Shown here piece after piece: positions 42,217 to 44,327 of a stretch of 44,327 bases of DNA. Numbering within the stretch: position 1 is the first letter of the stretch; each line of letters starts with the position of its first letter. The notes below the pieces were generated by a model. That model did no database searches. It was not told where the DNA came from and saw only the letters and a program-made list of their open reading frames with translations. The translations under genes were made by a program, and so were the position numbers. Origin of the DNA: an uncultured bacterium (GTDB lineage: Bacteria > Bacteroidota > Bacteroidia > Chitinophagales > Chitinophagaceae); assembly GCA_903826405.1 (NCBI GenBank), contig CAIKEH010000053.1:1-44327 (forward strand), in the 5' to 3' direction.

Positions 42217-44327
42217 ATGAAAAGTCTCAATCCGATGATGAATATCTGGAGAACGATAACCGGCAAGCTCAAAAAGCTTGCCCTCGGTCGTTCAGAGGAA
42301 GCCCCGATAGAGTTTGACATGCCGGTGGAGATGGGACGCGTGGTTTGGATGCGTGGCAGGCAAAGCCGGATGGAAGAGCCCATGGTCATCAATGGTCAGA
42401 AACGACACAAGCAAGTACCGCCCTATACGGTACTACCACGTGAAATGCACATTCAAAAAAATATTTCGACATCGCCGAAACATATCCGTTCCAAAGTAAG
42501 ATCCGCTTCCACACAAGGTAAAATTGCACTCATGAAAACTTGGCTCCGCAAATCTGGTCTGCTATCACTCACCATCATGGTCACGTCCCTTCTCATGACC
42601 GGGAATACCATGGGGCAGTCCACTCAGACTTTCACAAGCTCTTCTACTTGGGTTTGTCCGGTCGGTGTGACCAGTGTCACGGTAAAAGCATGGGGAGCAG
42701 GAGGCGGTGGCAGCACCATTACCAGCGCATCCACCCGTGGTGGTGGTGGTGGTGGTGGCGCATATGCCACGAAAGCCATAACTGTGACAGCCGGTACTAC
42801 CTACACGGTAACAGTAGGTACGGGCGGTGGCGCCAATACTGCCGGTGGCAATAGCTCCTTCAACTCCACATCGGTTGTAGCTGCAGGTGGCGGTGGTGGA
42901 ACAAGCAACACTGGTACAGCAGGAGCTGGAGGAACAACGGCAAGTTCAACGGGATCTACTACATACGCTGGTGGAGCAGGAGGTACTGCTCCAGTCTCCG
43001 GCAACTCCGGGGGTGGCGGCGGCGGTGCAGACTCTACCGGAGCCGGCAATGCCGCATCAGGAGCAACTGCAGGTGCTGCAAAAGGAAACACGGGTGGAGC
43101 TGGTGGCGCAAGTGCTGCCATTGGTACTAATGGCAACAGCGGAAGCACTTATGGCGGCGGCGGAAGTGGTGGCTACAGAAACGGTTCAAATACCGGCGGT
43201 ACTGGCGGTTCCGGAGCCAATGGCGCAGTCATCCTTACCTGGACCACTCCTACCTACACATCAACAGGAAACGGAAACTGGAATACCGCTGCAACTTGGG
43301 ATCTTGGATCCGTACCGGCAGCAGGCGCCAATGTGGTGATAGCAAATGGTCATACAGTCACTGTAAACATCGCAGCATCCGATCTGGTCAACCTGACCGT
43401 GAATGGCACGCTTGATGTGAGTACATATCAGGTTTCGGGAACAGGAACTTTATTGGTTCCCGGCACACTGAAAGTCGGCGGTACCTCCAACTTCCCCTCC
43501 GGCTTCAGCACTGTAACCTTAACCAGTGGTACGGTGAACTATTCCGCAACAGCTGGCGGGCAAAAAATCTATAGCACGACATATAATAACCTGACCTTAA
43601 GCAATACCAGTGGAACAGACTCTGCGCTAGGTGCAATCACTGTTAACTCCGGAACGCTTACTACAACCGCAAGTGGCACCTTGAACATGTCCACCTATGC
43701 CCTGAGTGGAACTGGCACATTCACCAATAACGGTACCATCAGCACTGCAAATACATCTTCCACTCCCTTACCCACGGGCAAGACCTGGGACGGAACCATC
43801 ATTTATGCCACTACCGCTGGCGGACAGACCGTCATGGCGGGCACATACAACAACCTGACCCTATCCAACACCTCCAATTCGAGCACGGCTAGTGGCGCCA
43901 TCACCGTCAACGGGACTTTGACCACCACGGCAGGTGGCACTTTTGCGCTCACTACTTACGGTTTGACCCTTGGAGGGTCTGCTTCCGTTACAAACAGTGG
44001 TACGATCAGCACAACAAATACTACAGCCACACCCCTAACCACGGGCAAGACATGGGGTGGAACCATAATTTACGCAGCAACCGGCGGTGGGCAGAAATTG
44101 GTTTCCGGCACTTTCAATAATTTAACCGTAAGCAACTCCAGCGGAATTGATTCTGCAACAGCCGACCTTACGGTAAATGGTACGCTGACCACAACTGCAA
44201 GTGGCACCTTGGATATGAGTAGTTACGCACTGAGTGGCACGACCACACCGACCAATGCGGGCACCATCAAAACAGCAAATACCAGTTCAGCGCCACTTCC
44301 CACCGGCAAAACTTGGGCCGGTACGGT
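42217..44327 (+). CDS. Large secreted glycine-rich repeat protein (3' end beyond the right edge)
   Basis: An open frame runs from ATG 42217 to the right edge (703 codons seen). A typical signal peptide begins only at the in-frame Met106 (ATG 42532: MKTWLRKSGLLSLTIMVTSL, cleavage about at TMG-QSTQT). Either translation starts at 42532 or there is a 105-residue hydrophilic N-terminal extension. Codon use in the extension looks coding, so I keep the longer frame. After the signal comes a glycine-rich domain (VTVKAWGAGGGG to GGSGANGAVILTW, including six GGT codons in a row at 42739-42756). Then comes NWNTAATWDLGSVPAAGANVVI, common at the start of Bacteroidota beta-helix surface proteins, and repeats of 87-89 residues. 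A type IX sorting tail is likely beyond the edge. Probable role: surface adhesion or matrix. Confidence 0.75.
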   Translation, partial: MKSLNPMMNIWRTITGKLKKLALGRSEEAPIEFDMPVEMGRVVWMRGRQSRMEEPMVINGQKRHKQVPPYTVLPREMHIQKNISTSPKHIRSKVRSASTQGKIALMKTWLRKSGLLSLTIMVTSLLMTGNTMGQSTQTFTSSSTWVCPVGVTSVTVKAWGAGGGGSTITSASTRGGGGGGGAYATKAITVTAGTTYTVTVGTGGGANTAGGNSSFNSTSVVAAGGGGGTSNTGTAGAGGTTASSTGSTTYAGGAGGTAPVSGNSGGGGGGADSTGAGNAASGATAGAAKGNTGGAGGASAAIGTNGNSGSTYGGGGSGGYRNGSNTGGTGGSGANGAVILTWTTPTYTSTGNGNWNTAATWDLGSVPAAGANVVIANGHTVTVNIAASDLVNLTVNGTLDVSTYQVSGTGTLLVPGTLKVGGTSNFPSGFSTVTLTSGTVNYSATAGGQKIYSTTYNNLTLSNTSGTDSALGAITVNSGTLTTTASGTLNMSTYALSGTGTFTNNGTISTANTSSTPLPTGKTWDGTIIYATTAGGQTVMAGTYNNLTLSNTSNSSTASGAITVNGTLTTTAGGTFALTTYGLTLGGSASVTNSGTISTTNTTATPLTTGKTWGGTIIYAATGGGQKLVSGTFNNLTVSNSSGIDSATADLTVNGTLTTTASGTLDMSSYALSGTTTPTNAGTIKTANTSSAPLPTGKTWAGT
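43516..44310 (+). repeat. Tandem 261-267-base coding repeats
   Basis: In the right-edge gene the marker Gly-Lys-Thr-Trp recurs with its Lys codon at 43780, 44047 and 44308, giving steps of 267 and 261 bases (89 and 87 residues). Each unit contains a (V/I)xYxATxGGQ strand, YNNLTLSN or FNNLTVSN, ITVNGTLTTTA and G(T)IxTANTS. Units keep frame. The first unit begins near 43516 and at least one more is cut by the right edge. Confidence 0.8.

Noticed and set aside
41664-42220. Two small plus-strand frames (77 and 105 codons)
   Set aside because: No recognised motif, signal peptide or start context; composition is like the surrounding non-coding DNA.
42739-42756. Phase-variable simple repeat (six GGT)
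   Set aside because: Triplet slippage changes only the number of glycines and cannot switch the frame. It may alter length but not expression.
42801-43339. Frames of 100-150 codons on both strands in the glycine-rich region
   Set aside because: They are out-of-frame readings of the GGT/GCA-rich coding sequence of the right-edge gene, giving proline- or valine-rich artefacts.

Overview
The window comes from a member of the Bacteroidota, most likely from the Chitinophagia/Sphingobacteriia side. The reasons are a clean Bacteroidota-type promoter (TTTG, 21 bases, TATCTTTG) before the methionine operon, a DUF6089-type outer-membrane barrel, large secreted repeat proteins at both edges, the fused Wzc-type polysaccharide co-polymerase/kinase, and mostly absent Shine-Dalgarno sequences. 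This placement is inferred from gene content and not from a marker gene.

Layout. (1) 1-2250, minus strand: a secreted protein with a glycosidase-like TIM-barrel/DUF4832 region and PKD/K319-like repeats, cut by the left edge. (2) 2812-26369, plus strand: one long exopolysaccharide or capsule locus. It holds an outer-membrane export lipoprotein, a fused Wzz/tyrosine-kinase, a Wzy-like polymerase/ligase, two GT4 enzymes, a WecG/TagA enzyme, a WzxE-like flippase, two paralogous GT2 enzymes, a GT-C-like membrane protein, and two amino-sugar modules. Between these modules lie a DPM1/GtrB-like transferase and a four-helix SMR-like protein. The locus ends with a WcaJ-type initiating phosphoglycosyltransferase. 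Many junctions are ATGA overlaps, so translation is probably coupled. (3) 27154-30286, minus strand: a second, small glycan group. It has a membrane GT2, a single-domain response regulator and an initiating sugar transferase carrying a degenerate receiver-like N-terminus. (4) 30498-36944: housekeeping genes rarA and elaA, a DUF6089-like barrel, and a 5'(3')-deoxyribonucleotidase coupled to uvrA. (5) 36945-41224: metY-metX-hom behind a SAM-I riboswitch with a traceable terminator/antiterminator. Downstream of it is a 23-codon open frame ending Cys-Cys-Cys-Met-Pro, which looks like a leader peptide. (6) 41225-42216: about 1 kb without a recognisable gene, carrying a 104-base diverged direct repeat. 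(7) 42217 to the right edge: a large secreted glycine-rich protein with 87-89-residue repeats.

How the genes work together. The phosphoglycosyltransferase loads the first sugar on undecaprenyl phosphate. The cytoplasmic transferases extend it with sugars that include at least one 3- or 4-amino sugar made by the two aminotransferase modules. The Wzx-like protein flips the unit, the Wzy-like protein polymerises it, and Wzc/Wza control length and export. The GtrB-like, SMR-like and GT-C-like genes suggest a second, periplasmic decoration step that uses its own lipid-linked sugar. In the methionine operon, SAM sensing by RNA and possibly Cys/Met-tRNA sensing by a leader peptide would act in series on one transcript.

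The most promising candidates for something undescribed are the Cys-Cys-Cys-Met leader frame, the receiver-like/phosphoglycosyltransferase fusion with its response regulator, and the lone aldo/keto-reductase-like protein in the sugar cluster. No database search was possible; family names rest on motifs read by eye.
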